Below are positions 1-5,471 of a DNA stretch of 5,471 bases, in pieces (position 1 is the stretch's first letter; each line of letters begins with the position of its first letter). The notes beneath the pieces were generated by a model, which worked only from the letters and a program-made list of their open reading frames with translations, did not search any database and had not been told where the DNA came from. The translations under genes and the position numbers were made by a program. The DNA is from Alkalimonas sp. GTDB lineage: Bacteria > Pseudomonadota > Gammaproteobacteria > Enterobacterales > Alteromonadaceae. The stretch spans positions 1-5,471 of the forward strand of contig SKGJ01000058.1 in NCBI GenBank assembly GCA_007117525.1. Reading direction: 5' to 3'.

Positions 1-221
1 AGCAAACCCGCCGCCTGTTCCCCTCGATGCTGGCCGTCGAAATGGAAGGCGCTGCCATTGCCCAGGTCTGTTACCAAATGCAGGTTCCCTGCGTGGTGAT
101 CCGCAGCTTGAGCGATATTGCTGGCAAAGAGTCGCCCGACTCCTTTGAAGCCTATCTGGAAGTCGCTTCCAAACACAGCTCCGCCATGGTGGTGGGCCTG
201 TTGCAACAACTGGCCAGCTGA
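1..221 (+). CDS. mtnN: 5'-methylthioadenosine/S-adenosylhomocysteine nucleosidase, C-terminal part (5' end outside window)
   Basis: This cytosolic enzyme cleaves adenine from methylthioadenosine and S-adenosylhomocysteine, clearing by-products of SAM use and feeding methionine and AI-2 metabolism. The reading frame enters at base 3 and gives 72 residues to a TGA at 219-221. The segment [12 protein letters not shown] (bases 36-71) matches the family signature. Its two glutamates at 39-41 and 45-47 correspond to E172 and E174 of the E. coli enzyme, which contact the ribose. The aspartate in [10 protein letters not shown] (codon 114-116) is 23 residues after the second glutamate, exactly the E174 to D197 spacing, and is the catalytic acid. 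Counting on from E174 gives an end near residue 231, the family's usual length, so the 3' end is complete and about 159 residues lie upstream of the window. The methionine at 27 is internal, not a start. The next gene begins 5 bases after the stop. The family assignment is very secure. Confidence 0.96.
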   Translation, partial: QTRRLFPSMLAVEMEGAAIAQVCYQMQVPCVVIRSLSDIAGKESPDSFEAYLEVASKHSSAMVVGLLQQLAS

Positions 222-226
222 TCACG

Positions 227-1189
227 ATGCCCTGGGCAGAGCTGCTGCAATCCAGCCCGGTTTTGCTGTGGCTGGTATTGCTGCTGGCCACCTGGTTGCC
301 TTTGCCTGCCAGCTACCACCCCCTTACCTTTTATCGCTTTTTTGCCCAGCGGCTGGCTTACAAGGTAAACCCGGATCCGACACGGCCGGTAAATCAACTG
401 CGCTTATCCGGTGGCCTGGCTTTGCTGCTGGCCACCCTGCCCTTTCTGGCTTTGCTCTACACCGCCAACTGGCTGATGGACTGGCCTGAGCTTTACCAGC
501 TGTTGCTGCTCTACCTCTGTTTGGACTTTGCTCCCCTGCGCCAGCGCGCTCAGCGCCTGCAACAAGCCCTGGCTGGCCAACAGCTGAGCCTGGCCCGGGA
601 TCTGGCCAGTCAGCTGCTGTTGCGCCAAACCCATTCACTCTCGGCCATGGGGCTTAGCAAAGCAGGCATTGAAAGCCTCTGGCTGCAGTTTGCCCGTATC
701 TGGTTAACCACCTTGTTTTGGTATCTGCTGGCCGGGATCTGGTTGGCGCTGGCGGTCCGACTGATTTTGCTGCTGCAACAAAGCTGGAACCCAAAGCTGA
801 GCCACAATCGGCATTTTGGTGCCCCGGTCGCACTGCTGGCCAGCTGGCTCTGCTGGCCAGGCTACGTATTGTGCTTTGTGCTGGTCTGTATTCGGCTGCG
901 CTGCCGTGCCTCATACCGCCTGCTGCGCCAAGCACCCCGGCAGTATTTTAATTGGGCACAAAGCGCTTGCCTCAGCGCTGCCTGTGCCAGCCTGCGTTGC
1001 CGCCTGGGCGGGCCTGCCATTTACGAAGGCAGCATCAAAACCAACAGAGATCGGCTTGGGCTGGAGTATGCCGAGCCCGATCATCGTCATCTGCAACAAG
1101 CGCTGAAGGCTCAACAGCAGTTGCTGCAGCTGGTATTGTTGCTGTCTGGCCTTGCTGCTCTGGGTTGGATCCTGCTCAATTTTTTGTGA
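227..1189 (+). CDS. cobD: CobD/CbiB-family integral membrane protein, divergent
   Basis: The 320-residue product has the length and layout of CobD/CbiB, the inner-membrane enzyme that joins an aminopropanol arm to cobyric acid in the late aerobic and anaerobic cobalamin pathways. Family marks are the early HP (31-32), RPVNQLRLSGG (53-63), the stretch ARDLASQLL with THSLSAMGLSKAGIES (123-150), LFWY (163-166) and RLGGPAIYEG (259-268). Hydrophobic helices lie near 11-26, 59-80, 88-102, 158-184, 200-222 and 297-318. The centre is odd. Where the family usually has EN..DG..APLFW it reads LQ..RI..TTLFW, and the NT.DSM.G and DD..N.iP motifs are not recognisable. Membership is therefore clear, but catalytic activity is doubtful. 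No other cobalamin gene is in the window. The ATG follows the mtnN stop by 5 bases with no strong Shine-Dalgarno sequence, which suggests translational coupling in an mtnN-cobD unit. AmpE, a distant relative of CobD, is a less likely alternative because the RLGGPA..G end favours CobD. Confidence 0.85.
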   Translation: MPWAELLQSSPVLLWLVLLLATWLPLPASYHPLTFYRFFAQRLAYKVNPDPTRPVNQLRLSGGLALLLATLPFLALLYTANWLMDWPELYQLLLLYLCLDFAPLRQRAQRLQQALAGQQLSLARDLASQLLLRQTHSLSAMGLSKAGIESLWLQFARIWLTTLFWYLLAGIWLALAVRLILLLQQSWNPKLSHNRHFGAPVALLASWLCWPGYVLCFVLVCIRLRCRASYRLLRQAPRQYFNWAQSACLSAACASLRCRLGGPAIYEGSIKTNRDRLGLEYAEPDHRHLQQALKAQQQLLQLVLLLSGLAALGWILLNFL

Positions 1190-1202
1190 AGCTGGACTTA
1201 TT

Positions 1203-1230
1203 TTGACAGCTTAGTATAGTGAATCATGAT
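1203..1230 (+). promoter_or_regulatory. Possible sigma-70 promoter upstream of the propeller-GGDEF-EAL gene
   Basis: A perfect TTGACA stands at 1203-1208. Sixteen bases later CATGAT (1225-1230) matches four of six positions of TATAAT. The better -10 lookalike TATAGT (1215-1220) is only 6 bases from the TTGACA and has no good -35 of its own. A second -10 lookalike, CATAAT (1288-1293), also lacks a matching -35. If the 1203-1230 pair is used, transcription would start inside or just before the hairpin at 1228-1250, which argues against it. Some promoter is expected in this spacer, but its position is uncertain. Confidence 0.25.
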
Positions 1231-1250
1231 CAGGCCTATTGCCTGATTTT
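1228..1250 (+). terminator. Probable weak intrinsic terminator after the CobD-like gene
   Basis: A perfect 7-bp inverted repeat, ATCAGGC (1229-1235) and GCCTGAT (1241-1247), encloses a 5-base loop. A G-T wobble at 1228/1248 can extend it by one pair. A run of four T ends at 1250. It lies 39 bases after the stop of the upstream gene and before the next coding region, where a terminator is expected. The stem is short and the T run is brief, so termination may be partial. Confidence 0.5.
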
Positions 1251-1309
1251 AGCAAGCGAGTAAATGCATTAGGATGATTCAACAACCCATAATAAGAATT
1301 TCGCCTGAT

Positions 1310-1314
1310 AAGGA
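1310..1314 (+). promoter_or_regulatory. Ribosome binding site that sets the GTG start at 1321
   Basis: AAGGA at 1310-1314 is 6 bases from GTG 1321, close to ideal Shine-Dalgarno spacing. An in-frame TAA at 1309-1311 rules out any start further upstream. The alternative GTG at 1330 would be 15 bases away. The first in-frame ATG (1450) would remove the signal peptide and part of the first propeller blade. Confidence 0.75.
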
Positions 1315-1320
1315 TACTCA

Positions 1321-4300
1321 GTGAGTGTTGTGCGCCATCTGTTGGCTTTTATAATATTGCTTTGTTCAGGAGCCTTGCTCGCCGACAATAGCCCGGTACT
1401 CTTCCCTTTGACACCTGAACATGGTTTATCTCAGGGCACGGTCCCGCACATGATGCTGGATGCCAAAGGCTTCCTCTGGCTGGCAACGGATGGTGGCCTG
1501 AACCGCTACGACAGTGCCAGAGTCAACCCGGTGGTCGATGCTCAAAAATCCTTGCAAGATACCTACTTCAACAAAACCATCCAGCTGAGCGATCAATCCA
1601 TCTGGGCCGCAACTCCCATTGCCGGTGTTTTTCGCTACAACTTTGATTCCGGCTGGTTAGAGCCCTACTTTGATTTACCAGCCTTACCGGAAGGCAGTGG
1701 CCAACACTATTTGACGGATTTAATTGAATTCTCTTCCACTCAGCTGCTGGCAGCGACCAATCAGGGCATTTTTTTACTGGATATTGCTACAAGGCAAAGC
1801 AGTCCTTTGTTTCAGTTGCCTGAGCAGGCACCGGCCGATGAGTTTATTCGGGTATTGCACCCTTACCAGGACTGGTTGTTCATTGGCACCTCGCATCAAT
1901 TGTTGCTGATGGAACTGACCACTCAGCAGGTTCATCCTATCCCCTACCATCAGGCAGATGCCAACGCGGATCAGCGCCACCTTAAGTTTTTCTCCATCCA
2001 GGATGAACAACTCTGGTTGGGGACGGTAGAAGGGCTTTATTCGTTACCCCTGGCAGACATCACTGCTTTTTTGCATGAACAAACTTCCATCACGGCGACT
2101 GAGCGCATCGCAGAGCGCAACATCTGGCATCTGGAGTGGCGCGACCAAGATGCCTTGGTTGCCACCGAGCGGGGACTGTATCGATTTGACCCAGCCAACA
2201 ACAAGCTGAGCTTTCTCTGGCGATTCAGTGACAGCCAGCATCAGCTTCTCGACAACAACATCATCAGCATGGTCGCCGACCGGCAAGGCGGTTATTGGCT
2301 AGGCAGTCGTTATGATGGCGCTTACTACTGGCATCCGCGTAGCCAGGCATTCAGCCACCTTGGGGCTCAAACCAGTGGTGACAATCTTCTTAGCAGCATT
2401 CGGGTTTGGGTACTGGCAGAAGCAGAGCCGGGTGAGCTTTGGGTCGGAACCGACAATGGTTTAAACCGAGTGCAGTTGCAAAGTGGCCACATTGACGCCT
2501 ATTTGAAAAACCCGGATCCCAAAGCCGTTTGGCATGAAAGCACCATCTTCAGCCTTTTTCCTGATGCAGAACTTGGCATCTTCTTTAGCTCGGCAACCGG
2601 CTTGCATTTATTTGACCCGGTTTCGGCCAGCTTGCAGCCCTTACCTTTCGCTGAAAAAAGCGATGCAGAGTTACTGGCTGCAGGCAGCTGGCATTACTGG
2701 CGGGACCTGCAAGGTGCCTTTTGGTTTTTTGCCAATGAGGCTTTTTATCGTTATCAACCTGCCGATGGCAGCATTCAGAAACTGCCTGCTCTGCAACCAC
2801 TTGCGGCCTATCAGTTTGGAGGCTTCCTGGGCTATGTGCCGGGCTCCGATGATCAACTGCTGCTGACCACAGCCGATAAGTTATGGGTATACCACCAAGC
2901 TTCCGGGCGGCTGGAGCAGGTGTTCATGGCAGAGCATTACAACCCGGGGCTTTACCGCATTGCAGAAAATACGCTGCGCGATACCAAAGGGCGACTCTGG
3001 GTAGCGTTCAATGGTGTTGGGATCTTAATCTTTGATCAGGATTTCACTCTGCTGCATCACTTTCACCAGCACAACAAATTAATCAGCAACCTGGTCTTTA
3101 GCTTGCAACAAGACAACGCTGGCTACATCTGGTTTTCCAATCATCATGGTCTGTTTCGCATGCACCCAGGCAGCTTTCATATTGAGCGATTTAACCGCCA
3201 CGATGGCCTGTTGACACACGAGTACAATGGCCGGGCAGGCATAAAATTGCATGATGGTCGTCTGGCTTATGGCAGCATGCGCGGCCTGACCCTGATTGAA
3301 CCAAGCTATCTGCATGGCTACGATGAACAAAATCAGGCTGTGATCACAGGGTTAAGTCTGCTGGATGGCAGCTTTACAACTCCCTATGGTCATCTGAACA
3401 ATCGAGTGATCCAGCTGCCGGCTCGAGCAGAGGGGATACAGCTCAACTTCAGCAGCATGAGCTTTCGTGACAGCCAAAAAGCAAGCTTCCGGGTGTGGCT
3501 GGAAGGCAAACAGGCCTTTCACTTTCCTGAGCAATCCGACCATCAGGTCATTATTCCTCGCCTGCCGGCCGGAGAACACCGCTTTCACGTGGTTTCTGTT
3601 TCACCCATCACCGGAGCCGAAAGCGACACAGCCAGCCTGACACTGCGCATTATGGCCCCCTGGTGGGCTAGCAGTCCGGCTTATGCAACTTATGCCCTTC
3701 TCAGTTTGGCCCTGTTGCTGGTTTGGCTACGCAATCGCCAACAACAGCAGCGCATGCTGACCATGGCGCACCGAAAGCTTAAAGCCAGCGAGCAGCGAAT
3801 GAAACAAGCGCTGGCAGCGGTCGACAGCGGTACCTGGGAGTGGCACGCCAGTAAAAACAGTCTTTACGCCTCACGTATCTCCAGCATGCTGGGGTACCGC
3901 GAATCCCTTAATCCACTGACGCTGGAGCAACATTTGTCGCTGATCCACCCGGATGACAAACCGCAGTTCGAGCACAAGTGGCAAAGTTTTCTAACCCAAA
4001 AAGCCAACAGCTTTGATCACACTTATCGTCTGCAGCACAAAGATGGGCATTGGCTTTGGTTCCGTGATATTGGCAAAATCGCCGAGCTGGACGACGAGCA
4101 GCAGGTCATGCGCGTGCTGGGGACTTTTAGCAACATCACCGAAACCAGGGCCAGTCAGGAAAAAGCCCGTTTATTCGGCGAGGCTTTTCAAAAAACCCGT
4201 GACTGGGTAGTCATTTTGGATGAGCAACAACGAATGATTGCCGCCAACCAATCCTTTGCCGATGCCTTTGGTCCGGTTGAGCATTACCTGAGCAACCCGC

Positions 4301-5471
4301 AAACCCACCACTTGGGCATCAGCCTGGACCGACGTCGCTACTACACCCGACTGCTGCGGGATTTTCAGGTCAATCAACACTGGCAAGGCGAAGAAATCAT
4401 AGTCACACCGGATGGACGGGAGCGGCCGACCCTGATCAACATTAGCGGCATTGGCGAGCAGAATAAAGTCGCTTTTTTTGTGTTGGTCTTTACCGACATC
4501 ACCGATCAAAAACTGGCCGAAGACGAGCTGCGCTACCTGGCCAATTACGATGCCCTGACCGGCCTGCCCAATCGGGCCCTGCTGACGGATCGGATCCATC
4601 ATGGCATTGAAACCGCCAAACGCTCCAAGCGATCGTTAGCGCTGTGTTTTTTGGATCTCGATAGATTCAAGCACATTAACGACTCGCTGGGCCACGACAT
4701 TGGCGACTTACTCCTTAAAGAAGTTGCCAGGCGGCTAAACCTGACCCTGCGTGAAAGCGATACCGTTGCTCGCCTTGGTGGCGATGAGTTTGTGGTGTTG
4801 TTAGAAGGCTACAAGTGCAACGACAACATCAGCCATGTCGCCCGCAAAATGCTGCAAATCATTGGCGAGCCGATGAAGTTAGGCCCCAATACCGTCGGCG
4901 TCTCGCCCAGCATTGGCATTGCCGTCTACCCGGATGACGCTTACACCGCCTTTGAGTTGATGAAGCATGCCGATGTCGCCATGTACCATGCCAAAGAAGC
5001 CGGTCGCAACAACTTCCAGTTTTTTACCCGCGAAATGAATGAAAAAGCCCACATGCAGCTGGCCCGGGAAACCCGCTTGCGTAAGGCATTTCAGCAGCAA
5101 GAATTTGTCAATTACTACCAACCCATCATAGACAGCCGGCACAAGAGCATCATTGGGGCCGAAGTACTGCTGCGCTGGTACAGCAGTGATGGTGTGGTCT
5201 CTCCTGCCGAGTTTATCCCACTGGCCGAGGATTTGAGCCTGATCATTCCAATGACGCAGCACTTGCTGGAACGTGCCCTGGAAGATCTGCAACAATGGCA
5301 TAAAACGGGTCACCCGCTGTATTTATCGGTCAATTTATCGGCCCGGCATTTAGAACAACCTCAGCTGGCTGAACAAGTTGAAGCCTTGCTCAGTCGCTAT
5401 CAGCTGCCTGCCGGCAGCCTGCGGTTTGAAGTCACCGAAAGCGCTCTGATGCGCGATCATGCCAGTGCCAT
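1321..5471 (+). CDS. Membrane-bound sensor c-di-GMP cyclase/phosphodiesterase: two propellers, Y_Y_Y, TM, PAS-PAS-GGDEF-EAL (3' end outside window)
   Basis: One open frame of 1383 complete codons runs off the window without a stop. The order is: signal peptide (about 1-21, basic R5, hydrophobic core, likely cut after A21); periplasmic Reg_prop beta-propeller repeats (33-661); Y_Y_Y domain (about 700-782); one membrane helix (about 786-803); glutamine-rich linker (804-828); PAS (829-943); PAS (948-1064); GGDEF (1070-1238); EAL (from about 1253). The EAL domain lacks roughly its last 125-140 residues, so the full protein should be about 1,500 residues. The expected role is to sense a periplasmic signal and change the c-di-GMP level, and so motility or biofilm behaviour. 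That role is inferred from the domains and the ligand is unknown. C15 does not follow a lipobox, so a lipoprotein is unlikely. The frame is continuous, with no sign of frameshift. The gene has its own ribosome binding site and is separated from the upstream pair by 131 bases. Confidence 0.95.
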   Translation, partial: MSVVRHLLAFIILLCSGALLADNSPVLFPLTPEHGLSQGTVPHMMLDAKGFLWLATDGGLNRYDSARVNPVVDAQKSLQDTYFNKTIQLSDQSIWAATPIAGVFRYNFDSGWLEPYFDLPALPEGSGQHYLTDLIEFSSTQLLAATNQGIFLLDIATRQSSPLFQLPEQAPADEFIRVLHPYQDWLFIGTSHQLLLMELTTQQVHPIPYHQADANADQRHLKFFSIQDEQLWLGTVEGLYSLPLADITAFLHEQTSITATERIAERNIWHLEWRDQDALVATERGLYRFDPANNKLSFLWRFSDSQHQLLDNNIISMVADRQGGYWLGSRYDGAYYWHPRSQAFSHLGAQTSGDNLLSSIRVWVLAEAEPGELWVGTDNGLNRVQLQSGHIDAYLKNPDPKAVWHESTIFSLFPDAELGIFFSSATGLHLFDPVSASLQPLPFAEKSDAELLAAGSWHYWRDLQGAFWFFANEAFYRYQPADGSIQKLPALQPLAAYQFGGFLGYVPGSDDQLLLTTADKLWVYHQASGRLEQVFMAEHYNPGLYRIAENTLRDTKGRLWVAFNGVGILIFDQDFTLLHHFHQHNKLISNLVFSLQQDNAGYIWFSNHHGLFRMHPGSFHIERFNRHDGLLTHEYNGRAGIKLHDGRLAYGSMRGLTLIEPSYLHGYDEQNQAVITGLSLLDGSFTTPYGHLNNRVIQLPARAEGIQLNFSSMSFRDSQKASFRVWLEGKQAFHFPEQSDHQVIIPRLPAGEHRFHVVSVSPITGAESDTASLTLRIMAPWWASSPAYATYALLSLALLLVWLRNRQQQQRMLTMAHRKLKASEQRMKQALAAVDSGTWEWHASKNSLYASRISSMLGYRESLNPLTLEQHLSLIHPDDKPQFEHKWQSFLTQKANSFDHTYRLQHKDGHWLWFRDIGKIAELDDEQQVMRVLGTFSNITETRASQEKARLFGEAFQKTRDWVVILDEQQRMIAANQSFADAFGPVEHYLSNPQTHHLGISLDRRRYYTRLLRDFQVNQHWQGEEIIVTPDGRERPTLINISGIGEQNKVAFFVLVFTDITDQKLAEDELRYLANYDALTGLPNRALLTDRIHHGIETAKRSKRSLALCFLDLDRFKHINDSLGHDIGDLLLKEVARRLNLTLRESDTVARLGGDEFVVLLEGYKCNDNISHVARKMLQIIGEPMKLGPNTVGVSPSIGIAVYPDDAYTAFELMKHADVAMYHAKEAGRNNFQFFTREMNEKAHMQLARETRLRKAFQQQEFVNYYQPIIDSRHKSIIGAEVLLRWYSSDGVVSPAEFIPLAEDLSLIIPMTQHLLERALEDLQQWHKTGHPLYLSVNLSARHLEQPQLAEQVEALLSRYQLPAGSLRFEVTESALMRDHASA
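1417..3303 (+). other. Domain region: fourteen Reg_prop beta-propeller blades (periplasmic sensor)
   Basis: Residues 33-661 hold repeated blade motifs of the form 'LW.GT..GL.R.D'. They occur near residues 52-64 (FLWLATDGGLNRYD), 93-106, 141-155, 185-199, 229-241 (LWLGTVEGLY), 277-289, 323-338, 371-384 (LWVGTDNGLNRV), 418-431, 465-478, 514-526, 557-571, 602-615 (YIWFSNHHGLFRM) and 644-659. The total is fourteen at fairly even spacing of about 40-50 residues, which fits two seven-bladed propellers as in the periplasmic sensors of Bacteroides hybrid two-component systems. Blades 1, 5, 8 and 13 are closest to consensus, while 9-11 are degenerate. Blade boundaries were read by eye. Confidence 0.88.
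3418..3729 (+). other. Domain region: Y_Y_Y domain and single transmembrane helix
   Basis: Residues 700-782 follow the propellers and have the Y_Y_Y pattern: a beta-sandwich with FRVWLEG (723-729), RLPAGEHRFHV (747-757) and the closing APWW (779-782). The tyrosines that name the family are replaced here by Phe and His. Residues 786-803 are hydrophobic (AYATYALLSLALLLVWL) and are followed by RNRQQQQR. This fits one helix with the positive side in the cytoplasm, so the signal passes from the periplasmic domain through this helix to the PAS domains. Confidence 0.85.
3805..4512 (+). other. Domain region: two tandem PAS domains
   Basis: PAS 1 (residues 829-943) is of the PAS_3 fold with PAC segment: SGTWEWHA (836-843), LGYRE, IHPDDK (875-880), the strand YRLQHKDGHWLWFRD (902-916) and a closing TFSNITETR. 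PAS 2 (948-1064) is more divergent: WVVILDEQQRMIAANQSFADAFG (start 962), EEIIVTPDGRERP and the terminal FTDITDQK (1057-1064), which leads straight into the GGDEF domain. No haem- or flavin-binding signature was recognised in either, so a ligand cannot be named. They may bind a cytosolic signal or only relay and dimerise. Confidence 0.85.
4528..5034 (+). other. Domain region: GGDEF diguanylate cyclase, active and inhibitory sites intact
   Basis: Residues 1070-1238 start with DALTGLPNR (1077-1085) and contain GGDEF at 1153-1157. Measured against PleD, the metal aspartate (D1112 in FLDLDRF), the base-contacting asparagine (N1120), the aspartate of GHDIGD (D1129) and the catalytic acid E1156 are all present at the same spacing (0, +8, +17). 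The inhibitory site RxxD is R1144-E-S-D1147, five residues before GGDEF, as in product-inhibited cyclases. The domain closes with ADVAMYHAKEAGRNNF. The sequence predicts a working cyclase that makes c-di-GMP from two GTP and is subject to feedback inhibition. Confidence 0.93.
5077..5471 (+). other. Domain region: EAL phosphodiesterase, N-terminal half only
   Basis: From residue 1253, LRKAFQQQEFVNYYQPIID leads to the signature motif, which reads E1281-V-L-L-R (EVLLR, a tolerated variant of EALLR). PAEFIPLAED (1295-1304), the metal-binding asparagine of SVNLS (N1338) and the glutamate of FEVTES (E1370) are all present. The window ends at residue 1383, before the DDFG loop, the catalytic lysine and the last glutamate. 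The visible half is consistent with active c-di-GMP hydrolysis to pGpG, but activity cannot be decided without the rest. Confidence 0.9.

Larger units (their letters stand above)
1190..1320 (+). other. Intergenic spacer
   Basis: This 131-base stretch separates the mtnN-cobD pair from the propeller gene and is AT-richer than its flanks. It contains the hairpin at 1228-1250, promoter-like hexamers and the AAGGA at 1310-1314. No small coding frame with a good ribosome binding site was seen, and no riboswitch fold such as a cobalamin or c-di-GMP aptamer was recognised. The spacer is too short for a full cobalamin riboswitch. Confidence 0.7.

Noticed and set aside
324..638. 104-codon open frame on the minus strand and other frames within 118-1206
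   Set aside because: They overlap the CobD-like gene, and their Gly/Ala/Gln-rich translations are the out-of-frame image of Leu/Ala-rich membrane helices.
210..860. Recurrent CTGCTGGCCA / CTGGCCAGCT words
   Set aside because: They encode repeated Leu-Leu-Ala and Leu-Ala-Ser in membrane helices. Spacing is irregular and there is no conserved flank, so this is coding low complexity and not a functional repeat.
1190..1320. Cobalamin or c-di-GMP riboswitch in the spacer
   Set aside because: No aptamer core was recognised, and the only structure seen is a 7-bp hairpin. The spacer is too short for a cobalamin riboswitch and lies downstream of the cobD-like gene.
1363..1368. Lipoprotein signal at C15 of the sensor protein
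   Set aside because: The residues before the cysteine are I-L-L, with Leu at -1 where a lipobox needs Gly, Ala or Ser. A standard signal peptide cut near A21 fits better.
4171..4602. 143-codon open frame on the minus strand
   Set aside because: It is antisense to the PAS 2/GGDEF coding region, has no recognisable domain, and is best explained by codon bias of the real gene. The + strand frame shows clear motifs throughout.
2249..4842. Similar words near GACAACAACATC (2249) and GACAACATCAGCCATGTCGCC (4822)
   Set aside because: The match is short and in unrelated domains, which is consistent with chance in same-frame coding sequence.
4879..5313. 144-codon open frame on the minus strand
   Set aside because: It is antisense to GGDEF/EAL motifs that are certain on the + strand, and its translation shows no family resemblance.

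Overview
The window looks like chromosomal DNA of a Gammaproteobacterium, probably an aquatic Alteromonadales-type organism (Shewanella, Rheinheimera or a relative). This is inferred from the moderate GC content, the tandem order of an mtnN (pfs) gene and a CobD/CbiB-like gene, and a very large propeller-sensor c-di-GMP protein of a kind common in that order. Genus and species cannot be fixed from the sequence. All three genes are on the + strand.

Bases 1-221 are the last third of mtnN, which encodes 5'-methylthioadenosine/S-adenosylhomocysteine nucleosidase. Five bases later, 227-1189 encode a 320-residue polytopic membrane protein of the CobD/CbiB family. It keeps the family's ends but lacks most of the polar signature in the middle. 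The two genes are probably co-transcribed.

Bases 1190-1320 are a 131-base, AT-richer spacer. It holds a 7-bp perfect hairpin followed by a short T run (probable weak terminator), loose promoter-like hexamers, and a clear AAGGA ribosome binding site.

From 1321 to the window edge, one uninterrupted frame (1383 codons, no stop) encodes a membrane-bound c-di-GMP enzyme. Its order is signal peptide, fourteen beta-propeller blades (two seven-bladed propellers), Y_Y_Y domain, one membrane helix, two PAS domains, GGDEF, and an EAL domain cut by the window end. The start is GTG, because an in-frame stop lies just upstream and the first ATG comes only after the signal peptide. The periplasmic part probably binds an unknown ligand, with output through c-di-GMP synthesis and/or breakdown. 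The cyclase active site and inhibitory site look intact. The phosphodiesterase residues visible so far are also present.

No tRNA, rRNA, CRISPR array, insertion sequence or attachment site was seen. The most notable points are the double-propeller sensor fused directly to a bifunctional c-di-GMP module, and the degenerate CobD-like protein encoded directly behind mtnN.
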